NCBI GenBank assembly: GCA_031082285.1
Contig: JAVHLK010000005.1
Span: 3,303 to 67,302, forward strand
Reading direction: 5' to 3'
Length of the DNA: 64,000 bases
Origin: Desulfomonilaceae bacterium
GTDB lineage: Bacteria > Desulfobacterota > Desulfomonilia > Desulfomonilales > Desulfomonilaceae
Part shown: one piece after another, positions 27,133 to 35,872 of the stretch
Position numbering within the stretch: position 1 is the first letter of the stretch
How the letters are laid out: each line of letters begins with the position of its first letter
Translations under genes and position numbers: made by a program
Notes under the pieces: model-generated
What the model saw: the letters and a program-made list of their open reading frames with translations, nothing else
What the model was told of the DNA's origin: nothing
Databases searched by the model: none

Positions 27133-28233
27133 TTAGCTCCTCAACCCTTTCTTGATACCCTTTGTTACGCCGGACATCATTTGTTTGAGTTCGTCCGGAT
27201 CAGGCGATCGAGCCATCGCGTCGTCGAAGGAGATAATTCTCCTCTGATACAACATCAGCAGCGATTGATTCATCGTCTGCATACCCGACTTGGCTTGCCC
27301 GACCTGTATCTGTGAGTATATCTGATGGATCTTGTCCTCTCGGATCAAGTTTCGAATGGCCGCGTTGGGAACCATGACCTCCAACGACAATGCCCTTCCT
27401 CTTCCGTCCATGGTCGGTATCAACGTCTGGCACAAGACGCCTTCGAGCACGAAACTCAACTGCGCGCGAACCTGTGGTTGTTGGTGCGCGGGAAAGACGT
27501 CAATGACCCGGTTGATGGTCTGAACGCACGAGTTCGTGTGAAGGGTGCCGAACGTGAGATGCCCCGTCTCGGAGACGGTCAGTGCCGCCTCTATGGTTTC
27601 CAGGTCCCGCATCTCACCGATGAGGACTACGTCCGGGTCTTGTCGAAGGATCGAACGCAACGCGGCGTGAAAGCTTTTCGTATCCTGATGCACCTCCCGC
27701 TGATTCACGATGCACGACTTGTGCTGATGGGTGAATTCAATGGGATCTTCTATCGTTACGATATGTTCCCGCCGATCGGTGTTGATCTTGTCCACCATCG
27801 CGGCGAGGGTCGTCGATTTCCCCGATCCGGTCGGACCGGTCACCAACACCAGGCCGCGCGGTTTGGAGCATATGTCGTTTACCACCGACGGCAGCCCCAG
27901 TTCCTGAAACGACCTTATCTGGTATGGTATCAGACGAAACGCTCCTGCCAGTGCGCCTCTTTGCATGAAGATATTGGCCCTGAACCTGCTCAAGCCCCGG
28001 ACCCCGAACGACAAATCGAGTTCCTGGGCCTCCTCGAATCGATGCTTCTGTGCATCCGTGAGCACACTGTAGCAGAGCTGTCGCGTTTCGGTCGGCTTCA
28101 GCGGCGGATAGTCCAATGGAATCAGTTCGCCGCGGGTCCTGATCATGGGCGGTACACCCGGGGTGATATGCAGGTCGGACGCACCTCGCTCAACCATCTC
28201 TTTCAGAAAATCGTGAAGGCTGGCCAAAGTCAA
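27133..28233 (-). CDS. pilT: Type IV pilus retraction ATPase PilT
   Basis: The 366-aa protein starts with the PilT N-terminal domain (LHDFLKEMVERGASDLHI) followed by a RecA-type ATPase: Walker A GPTGSGKSTTLAAMV, the Asp box IVTIEDPIEF, Walker B QDPDVVLIGEMRDLETIEAA and the His box HLTFGTLHTN. It depolymerises pili for twitching or DNA uptake. It lies between pilB and pilC on the same strand with gaps of about 120 and 50 bp. Confidence 0.95.
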   Translation of the reverse strand: MTLASLHDFLKEMVERGASDLHITPGVPPMIRTRGELIPLDYPPLKPTETRQLCYSVLTDAQKHRFEEAQELDLSFGVRGLSRFRANIFMQRGALAGAFRLIPYQIRSFQELGLPSVVNDICSKPRGLVLVTGPTGSGKSTTLAAMVDKINTDRREHIVTIEDPIEFTHQHKSCIVNQREVHQDTKSFHAALRSILRQDPDVVLIGEMRDLETIEAALTVSETGHLTFGTLHTNSCVQTINRVIDVFPAHQQPQVRAQLSFVLEGVLCQTLIPTMDGRGRALSLEVMVPNAAIRNLIREDKIHQIYSQIQVGQAKSGMQTMNQSLLMLYQRRIISFDDAMARSPDPDELKQMMSGVTKGIKKGLRS

Positions 28234-28355
28234 TTCCTTTCGGTAATAGTCATTTACACCAATTTCCCGGGTGATCGGCCCGGTCGGTTAACGGGACACG
28301 CCGACTGCTCCGCGTCGATCCTCTGCCCGTACTGGACGAAACGTCGGCCCGGATG

Positions 28356-30059
28356 CTAATCCGCCATGGTACTCCTCGCCACTTCCGGAATCGTGGTAAT
28401 ACCTTCCTTGAGCTTATTGACGCCGGCCATCCGAAGGGTGTCCATACCCAAGCGGACAGCTTCCCGTTTGAGCTCCATGGCCGACGCGCCCGCGAGGACC
28501 AGTTCCTTGATCTCGTCGGTGACGGGCATCACCTCATACAGGGCCACTCGGCCCTTGAATCCCGTGTTGCCGCAAGACGTGCATCCTTTGCCCTCATATA
28601 CGGGAAATGTGCCTATCTCCTCCATTTTCACGCCAAGTTCTCTGAGCGCCTCGGCAGGCGGTTCAATCTCGGTCTTACAGCTCGTACAGATTCTCCGCGC
28701 CAACCGCTGAGCAATAATGCAGTTAACGGAGCTCGCCACGAGAAAAGGCTCCACGCCCATGTTCAACAAACGGTTGATCGTCTGGGGAGCGTCGTTGGTA
28801 TGCAGGGTGGAAAGGACCATGTGCCCGGTCAACGCGGCTTTGACCGCAATTTCAGCGGTCTCGAAGTCACGTATCTCCCCGACCATGATAATATCGGGAT
28901 CCTGTCGAAGAAACGATCTCAGGGCCGACGCGAAGGTAAGGCCGATCTCTTCGTGCATCTGAACCTGATTGATCCCGTGAAGGTTGAACTCCACCGGGTC
29001 TTCCGCAGTGGACAGATTGACGTCGGGAGCGTTGAGCTCGGAAAGGGCGCTGTACAACGTCGTGGTCTTTCCCGATCCCGTGGGACCGGTTACCAGGACC
29101 ATGCCGAACGGCTTATGGATAGCTTCCTTGAAATGTTTCAGAGGCGCCTCTTCAAACCCGAGTTTTGTCATGTCCAGCTGGAGATTCGACTTGTCCAACA
29201 GCCGCATGACCACCTTTTCCCCGAACAGCGTAGGGAGGACCGACACGCGAAAGTCCATGTCGCGACCCTTGCCGAGCTTGAGCTTGATTCGGCCGTCCTG
29301 GGGCAGACGACGCTCGGCAATGTCCAGTCGCGACATGATCTTCAAGCGACTGACGACGGGATTCTTGAGCTTGAGCGGCGGCTTCATGAGCTCAAACAGT
29401 GCACCGTCGATGCGCAGTCTTACGCGGAATATCTTTTCATACGGTTCCACATGGATGTCGCTGGCCTTTTTCTGAATAGCCTCCCGCAGAAAATAGTTGA
29501 CAAGTTTGACCACCGGTGCATCCTCAGCGGCTTTGAGCGGGTCCTCGCCGTCAAGGTCCGAATCGTCCGCACCAATCGACTCCATGTCGTCGTCCTCGAA
29601 CTCGTCAAGCATTTCCTGGGCGTCCATACCCGTGTCATAGAACGTGTCCAAGGCCTTACGTATTTGAGATTCGGTGGCGATGCTGACTTCAACCGCGAGG
29701 TCGGTCACGAACTTGATGTCGTCGATTGCATTGAGGTCGGTGGGGTCCGCCATGGCCACATGAAGCGTGCCGTTCACCTGTCCGTAGGGAATCGCCATGT
29801 ACTTCTGAGCTATGGAAGACTGCAACAATCTTACGGAATCGGGATCGACATCGATTTCATCGAGCGAAACGGTAGGAAGCCCCAGGTGTCGCGAAAGAAA
29901 CTCCAGGAGATCGTCCTCGTCAAGGAAATCCAATTTAATCAAAGCACTCGAAACCTTCCCGCCCTGAGTCCTTTGATAATCTACGGCCTTTTCCAGTTTG
30001 TCTTCGTCGATTATTCCCGCTCGCAGGAGCATCTCGCCGATGCGGTCTTTCATGGTCAA
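28356..30059 (-). CDS. pilB: Type IV pilus assembly ATPase PilB
   Basis: A 567-aa extension ATPase. Residues 1-150 form a MshEN/GspE N-terminal domain (LLRAGIIDEDKLEKAV). The ATPase core has Walker A GPTGSGKTTTLYSALSELN, Asp box AEDPVEF, Walker B QDPDIIMVGEIRDFETAEIA and a tetracysteine zinc site made of CTSC and CTSCGNTGFKGR. An acidic stretch near residue 150 (DEFEDDDMESIGADDSD) resembles a linker. ATG 30059 or 30053 both fit. It is the first gene of the pil run, divergent from the DUF362 gene. Confidence 0.95.
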   Translation of the reverse strand: MTMKDRIGEMLLRAGIIDEDKLEKAVDYQRTQGGKVSSALIKLDFLDEDDLLEFLSRHLGLPTVSLDEIDVDPDSVRLLQSSIAQKYMAIPYGQVNGTLHVAMADPTDLNAIDDIKFVTDLAVEVSIATESQIRKALDTFYDTGMDAQEMLDEFEDDDMESIGADDSDLDGEDPLKAAEDAPVVKLVNYFLREAIQKKASDIHVEPYEKIFRVRLRIDGALFELMKPPLKLKNPVVSRLKIMSRLDIAERRLPQDGRIKLKLGKGRDMDFRVSVLPTLFGEKVVMRLLDKSNLQLDMTKLGFEEAPLKHFKEAIHKPFGMVLVTGPTGSGKTTTLYSALSELNAPDVNLSTAEDPVEFNLHGINQVQMHEEIGLTFASALRSFLRQDPDIIMVGEIRDFETAEIAVKAALTGHMVLSTLHTNDAPQTINRLLNMGVEPFLVASSVNCIIAQRLARRICTSCKTEIEPPAEALRELGVKMEEIGTFPVYEGKGCTSCGNTGFKGRVALYEVMPVTDEIKELVLAGASAMELKREAVRLGMDTLRMAGVNKLKEGITTIPEVARSTMAD

Positions 30060-30300
30060 CTTCTTCTATGCTTCTTGTGGCCTTCCGTGGCCGTTCTTCA
30101 CGTCGTCACGGTCCCGATTTGCGTCACGGACCGACGGTACCCGTGATGACATCTTACCGTCCATGCGATGACGGTTGCCTGCCGGGTGACTCCCATCTGC
30201 ACGTGCAGCGTACCGAGGTCGATCACTCCGCGCAATCACAGTATACCGTTTACGGCACAAATATTACATCTACCACAACGATTTTTCAAAAAAAATCTCC

Positions 30301-30328
30301 TTGTGATTTCGGTTATGCAGGTGATAAT
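30301..30328 (+). promoter_or_regulatory. Candidate promoter for the DUF362 gene
   Basis: TTGTGA (30301-30306) and GATAAT (30323-30328) are 16 bases apart in an AT-rich stretch of the 310-bp divergent gap between pilB and this gene, about 42 bp before its start codon. I see no separate box for pilB. Confidence 0.5.
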
Positions 30329-30369
30329 TTTTCGTTATTATCGAAACAACGGGTTGAGGAGAACGCTCT

Positions 30370-31491
30370 ATGCCTTCCAGAGTCTTCATGACCGATCTTT
30401 CCGCCGGCTGGAAAAAGAATGTAAGCACGAAAATAACGGAACTCTTCGAGACGTTGGATCCCGCGAATTACTTCAATCCCGGAGACCTGATCGCGGTCAA
30501 GATCCATTTCGGCGAGCGAGGAAACACTGCGTATATCAGACCGCAATTCGTTCGGTGCATTATCGATCGCCTCAGTCAACTGAAGGTCAAGCCGTTTCTC
30601 ACGGATACCAATACACTCTACGTGGGATCGCGGGCCGAGGCCCAGTCTCACTTGTGTACCGCCTTTGACAATGGATTCACCAGAGAAATCACGGGCGCGC
30701 CGGTAATCATTGCCGACGGGCTACGCGGCAACAACGGAGTCGAGGTTACGGTGAACGGCAGCCATGTAAAAAGGGCACACATAGGATCGGATATCCATAA
30801 CGCGGACGGTCTGGTCGTACTGACTCATTTCAAAGGGCACGAGCTCTCCGCGTTCGGCGGGGCGCTCAAGAATGTGGGCATGGGATGCGCCGCACGTGAA
30901 GGCAAATTGGAACAGCACTCCAACATCTCTCCGAAGGTGAGCAAGAAGAAGTGCATTGGATGCGGAGAATGCGTCGTCTGGTGTCGAGGAGGCGCAATCG
31001 AACTCCATGAGGTGCGATCCGGTCGGAAGGCCGAGATAAATCCTGAGAATTGCATCGGATGCGCGGAGTGTATCCTTACCTGCAGGCAGAAGGCCATTCA
31101 GATCCAATGGAATGAATCCGTACCGATCTTCATGGAAAAGATGGTCGAATATGCCGCCGCGGTCTTGAACCACAAGCAGGAAAAGACCGTCTTCATGACG
31201 TTTGTCACGAACGTGTCACCGCTCTGTGATTGCACGCCGTTTTCCGATCGTCCCATCGTGCCCGATCTAGGTATCCTCGCGTCTTCGGATCCGGTGGCCA
31301 TCGATCAGGCCGCGGTGGATCTTGTCAACAACTCGCCGGGCAATCCGATCTCTTGCCTCGAGAGCGCTTTGTCCCCGGGGGAAGACAAGTTTCGCTCTCT
31401 TTACCCGAAAATCGATTGGGCCCATCAGCTCGCCTATGCCGAACGGATCGGCCTCGGGACCCGGGATTACGTACTGGAAAAGCTGGAATGA
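30370..31491 (+). CDS. DUF362 protein with two [4Fe-4S] ferredoxin motifs
   Basis: A 373-aa protein. The N- and C-terminal parts form a DUF362 domain (VKIHFGERGNTAYIRP; HFKGHELSAFGGALKNVGMG; SSDPVAIDQAAVDLV). Two ferredoxin clusters are inserted at about residues 196-245: CIGCGECVVWC and CIGCAECILTC. Such proteins are common in strict anaerobes and are thought to be iron-sulphur electron carriers or maturation factors; their reaction is unknown. GAGGAG precedes ATG 30370. It stands alone, with its own candidate promoter. Confidence 0.88.
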   Translation: MPSRVFMTDLSAGWKKNVSTKITELFETLDPANYFNPGDLIAVKIHFGERGNTAYIRPQFVRCIIDRLSQLKVKPFLTDTNTLYVGSRAEAQSHLCTAFDNGFTREITGAPVIIADGLRGNNGVEVTVNGSHVKRAHIGSDIHNADGLVVLTHFKGHELSAFGGALKNVGMGCAAREGKLEQHSNISPKVSKKKCIGCGECVVWCRGGAIELHEVRSGRKAEINPENCIGCAECILTCRQKAIQIQWNESVPIFMEKMVEYAAAVLNHKQEKTVFMTFVTNVSPLCDCTPFSDRPIVPDLGILASSDPVAIDQAAVDLVNNSPGNPISCLESALSPGEDKFRSLYPKIDWAHQLAYAERIGLGTRDYVLEKLE

Positions 31492-31609
31492 CAGGGAATT
31501 TCAGCAAACCCGGCCTTGGATGGAGCATTTGCCGGCCCCCCTCCAATGCGTATTGTTGTGAGCTATTTCCTAAATTACTCGACGCTTGATACGGAACCCA
31601 AGGATTGCC

Positions 31610-31638
31610 TTGACAGACATTGACCACTGAAGTAAAAT
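31610..31638 (+). promoter_or_regulatory. Strong sigma-70 promoter for the Gln/Pro/Tyr-rich secreted protein
   Basis: A perfect TTGACA (31610-31615) is separated by 17 bases from TAAAAT (31633-31638). The predicted transcript start is near 31645, leaving a leader of about 70 bases before ATG 31715. Confidence 0.8.
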
Positions 31639-31714
31639 AATTTAAATTAGTGTCGAAACATATCTACCTGTTCATCTTACGCAATACGGCCTCTTGGGCC
31701 GCGAGGAGAATACG

Positions 31715-32554
31715 ATGAAACGAGCAGGAATGGTTATCATGGTTCTATTCGTGGTTCTTCCAAGCACCGCGTGGAGCCAGGGCCTTCTCGACTCCATCTT
31801 CGGCCAGTCGGGCATGGGTTTGTGGGGAACGGGTCCTCCAAACACCTTTGACAGCCCGCAATATTACGGAGGAAGCGCCGCGCCGAGCGGGCAGCCACAG
31901 CAGCAGCCCGCATACCCCCAAGGGTACGGAGATCCCCAAGGCTATGGGTATCCTCAACCGTACGGGACACCTCAGGGGTACGGAGACCCTCAGGGTTATG
32001 GGTATCAGCAGGCTCAGCCGGGTTACGGGTACCCGCAACAGGGCTACCAGCCCCAATGGCAAGGTTATCAGCAGCCGCAAGCCGCTCCGCAGGTCCAGTA
32101 CTCCACGCCTCAAGCCCAGGCACCGCAACCCGGATCGCAGCCCGTGACGGTTCAAGTTCAGCCTCAGGCGGCCGCACCTGTTCAGCAGCAGGGAGCAGCC
32201 TCGCAACCCACCGATTCCGGATACGATTTCGACCCGAACCTTCCTGCCGGCGCAGTAAAGATCACAACCACAACTCCGGAAGGGACGACGATTCAGTATT
32301 ATCCTCCTACCGCGCAGCCGGCTCAGCAAGAACCCGCAGTGAGCCCGAGCCCGCCGCAGCGTCCACAGGCCCAACCAAGACGTCTTCGCGCGAGTCAGGC
32401 CGGCTCGTCGGAGCAAGGGCGACCCGGTTCTTCGCCTGAGCGGCAGTCGTCCATAGCAATGCCCAAACCGGTTGAGATTCCGCACGGCCAAGACCCGCGA
32501 GCCGGTTGGGGGCCGGCGGTCAATCGAGCCCCTTCCGCCCCGGGCCCCCGGTGA
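31715..32554 (+). CDS. Secreted Gln/Pro/Tyr-rich low-complexity protein
   Basis: The protein is 279 aa from ATG 31715, 7 bases after GAGGAG. Residues 1-22 form a signal peptide ending AWSQ. Residues about 50-125 are degenerate repeats of the type [12 protein letters not shown]; then a Gln/Pro/Ala-rich part; then a short ordered-looking segment [23 protein letters not shown]; then a Pro/Ser/Arg tail. No enzyme motif is seen. A protein of similar style is encoded at 41874-43292, and both have near-consensus promoters. Probably envelope-associated or extracellular and disordered. Function unknown. Confidence 0.8.
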   Translation: MKRAGMVIMVLFVVLPSTAWSQGLLDSIFGQSGMGLWGTGPPNTFDSPQYYGGSAAPSGQPQQQPAYPQGYGDPQGYGYPQPYGTPQGYGDPQGYGYQQAQPGYGYPQQGYQPQWQGYQQPQAAPQVQYSTPQAQAPQPGSQPVTVQVQPQAAAPVQQQGAASQPTDSGYDFDPNLPAGAVKITTTTPEGTTIQYYPPTAQPAQQEPAVSPSPPQRPQAQPRRLRASQAGSSEQGRPGSSPERQSSIAMPKPVEIPHGQDPRAGWGPAVNRAPSAPGPR

Positions 32555-32735
32555 GGAGATCGAGGACGGAATTCCGAACGATTCAGCGTCTTACCGCGGA
32601 TAACGGTAGGGGAGAGCCTCGCCGCAGTCGGTTCGAGGTACGTACGCCCACGCAACCTCCGCGATGCAGGGCGTTCGCCATAGGCGCTCAAATAAGCGTT
32701 ATCGGCACCAAAGCCGCTCTCTGCCCGGCACTGAA

Positions 32736-32861
32736 GCACCGGGCTACTTTCGGCCGCCCCTTCGGGCTTGGAAGGATTTGCGTCCCGGAGGGACTGCATG
32801 AGAGTAGACCGGTCTGTCAAGGCCGGGCGCGAGGCATTGTCTTCCTAAATTAGCGCCTATG
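32736..32861. repeat. Dispersed intergenic repeat A, copy 1
   Basis: Aligns over its whole length with 58216-58343, roughly three bases in four by eye. Shared blocks include GCACCGGGCTACT, CGTCCCGGA and AGACCGGTCT, ending in CGCCTATG. The segment contains short palindromes. It sits in the 460-bp gap between the secreted-protein gene and purF, which holds no credible gene. Confidence 0.65.
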
Positions 32862-32945
32862 AGGGCGTTCGCCCTGCCGCTCCGAACTCGGCCAACGGAC
32901 CGGTTTGTTGTGGATAGCCCATGAACGCCTCTCCGTTGACCTCTC

Positions 32946-32972
32946 TTGACGTGAAGCGGCACGTCGGATAAT
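32946..32972 (+). promoter_or_regulatory. Possible promoter for purF
   Basis: TTGACG and GATAAT are 15 bases apart, about 45 bp before the purF start. The spacer is shorter than ideal. Confidence 0.35.
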
Positions 32973-33017
32973 TTGTGACTGAGAAACGCACTCGATCGAT
33001 TTCCTGGACATCACAGA

Positions 33018-34442
33018 ATGCTTGCCCCCCCCTCGAAGAAAGAAGCTTGTGGAATTTTCGGCATCTATGGCGCTGAAGACCCCGCTCGGTTGATCTATTT
33101 AGGCCTCTACGCGTTACAGCACCGCGGACAGGAATCCGCGGGAATCGTGACGAGCGACGGGACCGACGTTCACGTTCACAAGGGAATGGGACTCGTTTCG
33201 GACGTCTTCAACGAAGGCGAACTGCTGAAACTCAAAGGCCATATGGGAATCGGCCACGTCCGGTACTCGACGACCGGGAGTTCCATGTTGCGAAACGCGC
33301 AGCCTTTTCTGGCGGAGCAAATCGACCGTATCTTTGCCCTGGGTCACAACGGAAACGTGGTGAACATCACCAAGTTACGTAGAAAACTCGAAGCCAAGGG
33401 CGCGATTTTCCAGACGACCACAGACTCCGAACTCATGGCGCACCTGGTACTTCACAAGAAAGGAAGCCTTGAAGAGCGTCTCATACGAGTGTTCGAGGAG
33501 CTTAGGGGAGCCTGGTCGGTGGTTCTCCTCACCGGAAATGCCGTACTTGCCTCACGAGACCCCTACGGATTCAGGCCCCTGTGCATCGGACGTAAGGGCG
33601 ATGCGATCATATTCACGTCCGAGACCTGTGCTTTGGACATCATTGAGGCCGAGTATGTACGAGACGTGGAACCAGGAGAAATCGTCATCGCGGACGAAAA
33701 TGGACTCCGATCCGTGCATGGTCATAGAAAGGCCAATTCCGCGGTGTGCATATTCGAGTACATCTATTTTGCCAGACCGGACTCGAGAATCTTTGGCCAC
33801 AGTGTGTACAACGTGCGAAAACAGCTGGGTCTTCAGCTTGCTCTGGAGAGTCCCGTTGAAGGTGCGGACCTGGTTGTGCCCATGCCCGCGTCGGGAAACT
33901 ACGCGGCACTCGGTTATTCGCAGGGCAGCGGAGTGCCTTTTGAATACGGGGTCATTAGAAACCACTACGTGGGACGAACGTTCATTCAACCGTCGCCGGT
34001 GGTAAGAGATCTTGGCGTGCGACTGAAGCTCAATCCGGTTCGGGAGATACTTCAGGACAGAAGCGTGGTGGTGGTGGATGATTCAATTGTCCGCGGAACC
34101 ACAAGCAGGCTGAGAACGCGCACTCTTCGTGAAGCCGGCGCCCGAGAAATCCACATGCGAATCAGTTGTCCGCCTATCCGGTTCCCCTGCTTCTACGGCA
34201 TCGACTTCTCCAGCAAAGGCGAATTGATCGCGTGCAACAGCTCGGTGGAGGAGATCTGTCACTTTATTGGAGCGGATTCCCTGGGCTATCTCAGCCTCGA
34301 GGGAATGTTCAGGGCAATGCCCATGCCTGCCAAGAATTTTTGCACCGCATGTTTTACCGGAAAGTATCCGGTTAAAATCACCGATGATGCCACCAAAATG
34401 TGCCTCGAGTGTCGTCCGATCAGTCCCGGACAGTGGCCGTGA
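33018..34442 (+). CDS. purF: Amidophosphoribosyltransferase PurF
   Basis: The 474-aa enzyme of purine synthesis moves the glutamine amide nitrogen to PRPP. A ten-residue propeptide precedes the nucleophile Cys11 (EACGIFGIYG), as in the Fe-S, self-processing class of PurF. The glutaminase domain holds LQHRGQESAGI and GHNGN; the phosphoribosyl domain holds the PRPP loop VVVVDDSIVRGTTS. Cys residues expected to bind the 4Fe-4S cluster occur in CFYGIDF, FCTACFTGKYP and MCLEC. No strong ribosome site is visible. It stands apart from other pur genes. Confidence 0.96.
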   Translation: MLAPPSKKEACGIFGIYGAEDPARLIYLGLYALQHRGQESAGIVTSDGTDVHVHKGMGLVSDVFNEGELLKLKGHMGIGHVRYSTTGSSMLRNAQPFLAEQIDRIFALGHNGNVVNITKLRRKLEAKGAIFQTTTDSELMAHLVLHKKGSLEERLIRVFEELRGAWSVVLLTGNAVLASRDPYGFRPLCIGRKGDAIIFTSETCALDIIEAEYVRDVEPGEIVIADENGLRSVHGHRKANSAVCIFEYIYFARPDSRIFGHSVYNVRKQLGLQLALESPVEGADLVVPMPASGNYAALGYSQGSGVPFEYGVIRNHYVGRTFIQPSPVVRDLGVRLKLNPVREILQDRSVVVVDDSIVRGTTSRLRTRTLREAGAREIHMRISCPPIRFPCFYGIDFSSKGELIACNSSVEEICHFIGADSLGYLSLEGMFRAMPMPAKNFCTACFTGKYPVKITDDATKMCLECRPISPGQWP

Positions 34443-34523
34443 TGCACGGATGCGGCCCGTTGAGCGGACTTGCCGGGCACGTGACGGTGCAGACATCGGC
34501 ACACGCAAGAACTGGAGGTCGTC

Positions 34524-35084
34524 ATGCCGGAATTTGAGTCTTTTTCGCCCGATGTCGAAGTGCTGGGAGAAGTGATCGACGCGTTTATTGCGGGGTTCCC
34601 ATCGGAACTGAAGAACCTGGGCCTGGAAATTTTGCGGAAGCACGGGATTGACAGCCCCCGGCATGGAGAGTACTACCGACTGCAGTCCCTCCTCGACGCG
34701 ATGAGAGAGATCCAGAACAGATTCAGCACTCAAATGCTTTTCCGAATTGGGGAGAACATTGCCGCCAGTGCCAAGCTTCCTCCGGGTATAGACTCGCTGG
34801 AAATCTGCCTGAATGCAATCAATCAAGCGTATCACATGAACCACCGAGGAGGCGAGATCGGGAGCTATGACTATGTGCAGCTTGATGACGACCGCGGGCT
34901 GAAGAGAGCTCGACTTACCTGCCCCAATCCGTATCCGTGTTCATTCGACCGGGGGGTCATCGAAGGTTTTGCCAAGCGCTTCAAGACTTCGGAAATTAGA
35001 GACGTTCTCGTGCTCCATGACGAATCTGAACCGTGCAGGAAAAAAGGCGGCCGATCGTGCACGTACACCGTGAGTTGGGGCTGA
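34524..35084 (+). CDS. V4R/HNOB-like small-molecule-binding domain protein
   Basis: A 186-aa soluble protein without signal peptide. The C-terminal half ends with ESEPCRKKGGRSCTYTVSWG, the Cys-x-Lys-Gly-Gly-x-Ser-Cys pattern that closes many V4R (4-vinyl reductase) and haem-NO-binding-like sensor domains. The N-terminal 60 residues are helical (VLGEVIDAFIAGFPSELKNLGLEIL). Such domains bind small ligands, often with output domains attached; here there is none. GGAGG lies before ATG 34524, 81 bp after purF on the same strand. Assignment to the fold is by pattern only. Confidence 0.6.
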   Translation: MPEFESFSPDVEVLGEVIDAFIAGFPSELKNLGLEILRKHGIDSPRHGEYYRLQSLLDAMREIQNRFSTQMLFRIGENIAASAKLPPGIDSLEICLNAINQAYHMNHRGGEIGSYDYVQLDDDRGLKRARLTCPNPYPCSFDRGVIEGFAKRFKTSEIRDVLVLHDESEPCRKKGGRSCTYTVSWG

Positions 35085-35127
35085 TACGAACCTAGTACAC
35101 GTGAGTCACGAATACTTTGGAAAGTTA

Positions 35128-35814
35128 TTACGGCGAGAGGGCCCGCCGAAGAAGGATGTCGGCAAGGTTCAGGTCATCCGGGGTGGTGATCTTCAGGTTG
35201 GTGTACGCATCCTCGACTATGCTCACGGGGATGCCGAGACGTTCAACAAGCGATGCGTCGTCGGTTCCCACGAAGCGGTCTTCTTGAGCGCGTCGATGGG
35301 CATCCAGAATGACGAGGGTTCGGAACGCCTGTGGAGTATGAGCAAGCCAGAGATTCGACCGGCTGATGGTGTGCAGGAATTCTCCCTCTTGTTTCTTCAC
35401 GGTATCGCGAACACGCACGCAGGCCGCCGAAGCACCGGTTGCCCGGGCAGCTTCGATCGTCCGACTGATGGTGTCCGCGGTTACGAACGGGCGTACTCCG
35501 TCATGGATGGCCACTATTTCGGTTTCAACGATCGTCTTCAAGCCGTTGTGCACCGACTGTTGACGTGAGTCTCCCCCGGGTACGATCTCGCGTACTTTGC
35601 GAATGCCATATCTTGAGATCACGTGACCTTGACAGTATTCCTCATCCCCCGGCGGTACCGTCACCACGATCGTGTCGATCATGGGGTGCGTCTCAAAGAC
35701 CATGAGCGTCCTGGCAAGTATTGGGATACCTCGAAGATCCAGGTATTGCTTGGGAATGTCACGCCCCATGCGCGCACCCTGCCCGCCGGCCGTAACCAGG
35801 GCCGCACAGGTCAT
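35128..35814 (-). CDS. ispD: 2-C-methyl-D-erythritol 4-phosphate cytidylyltransferase IspD
   Basis: The protein is 228 aa from ATG 35814. Signatures: the CTP-binding loop AGGQGARMGRDIPKQYL, the HDGVRPFV stretch, and TPQAFR toward the C-terminus. It forms CDP-methylerythritol in the MEP isoprenoid pathway. ATG 35814 follows GGGAG and starts right at the conserved TCAALVTAGG; a 7-residue longer form from 35835 is possible. No ispF or carD partner lies next to it. Confidence 0.94.
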   Translation of the reverse strand: MTCAALVTAGGQGARMGRDIPKQYLDLRGIPILARTLMVFETHPMIDTIVVTVPPGDEEYCQGHVISRYGIRKVREIVPGGDSRQQSVHNGLKTIVETEIVAIHDGVRPFVTADTISRTIEAARATGASAACVRVRDTVKKQEGEFLHTISRSNLWLAHTPQAFRTLVILDAHRRAQEDRFVGTDDASLVERLGIPVSIVEDAYTNLKITTPDDLNLADILLRRALSP

Positions 35815-35872
35815 TTCACATACTCCCGGGAGCAACGTCGAGGTTGCCTGAAACGGCTATCGGCATATTGGG

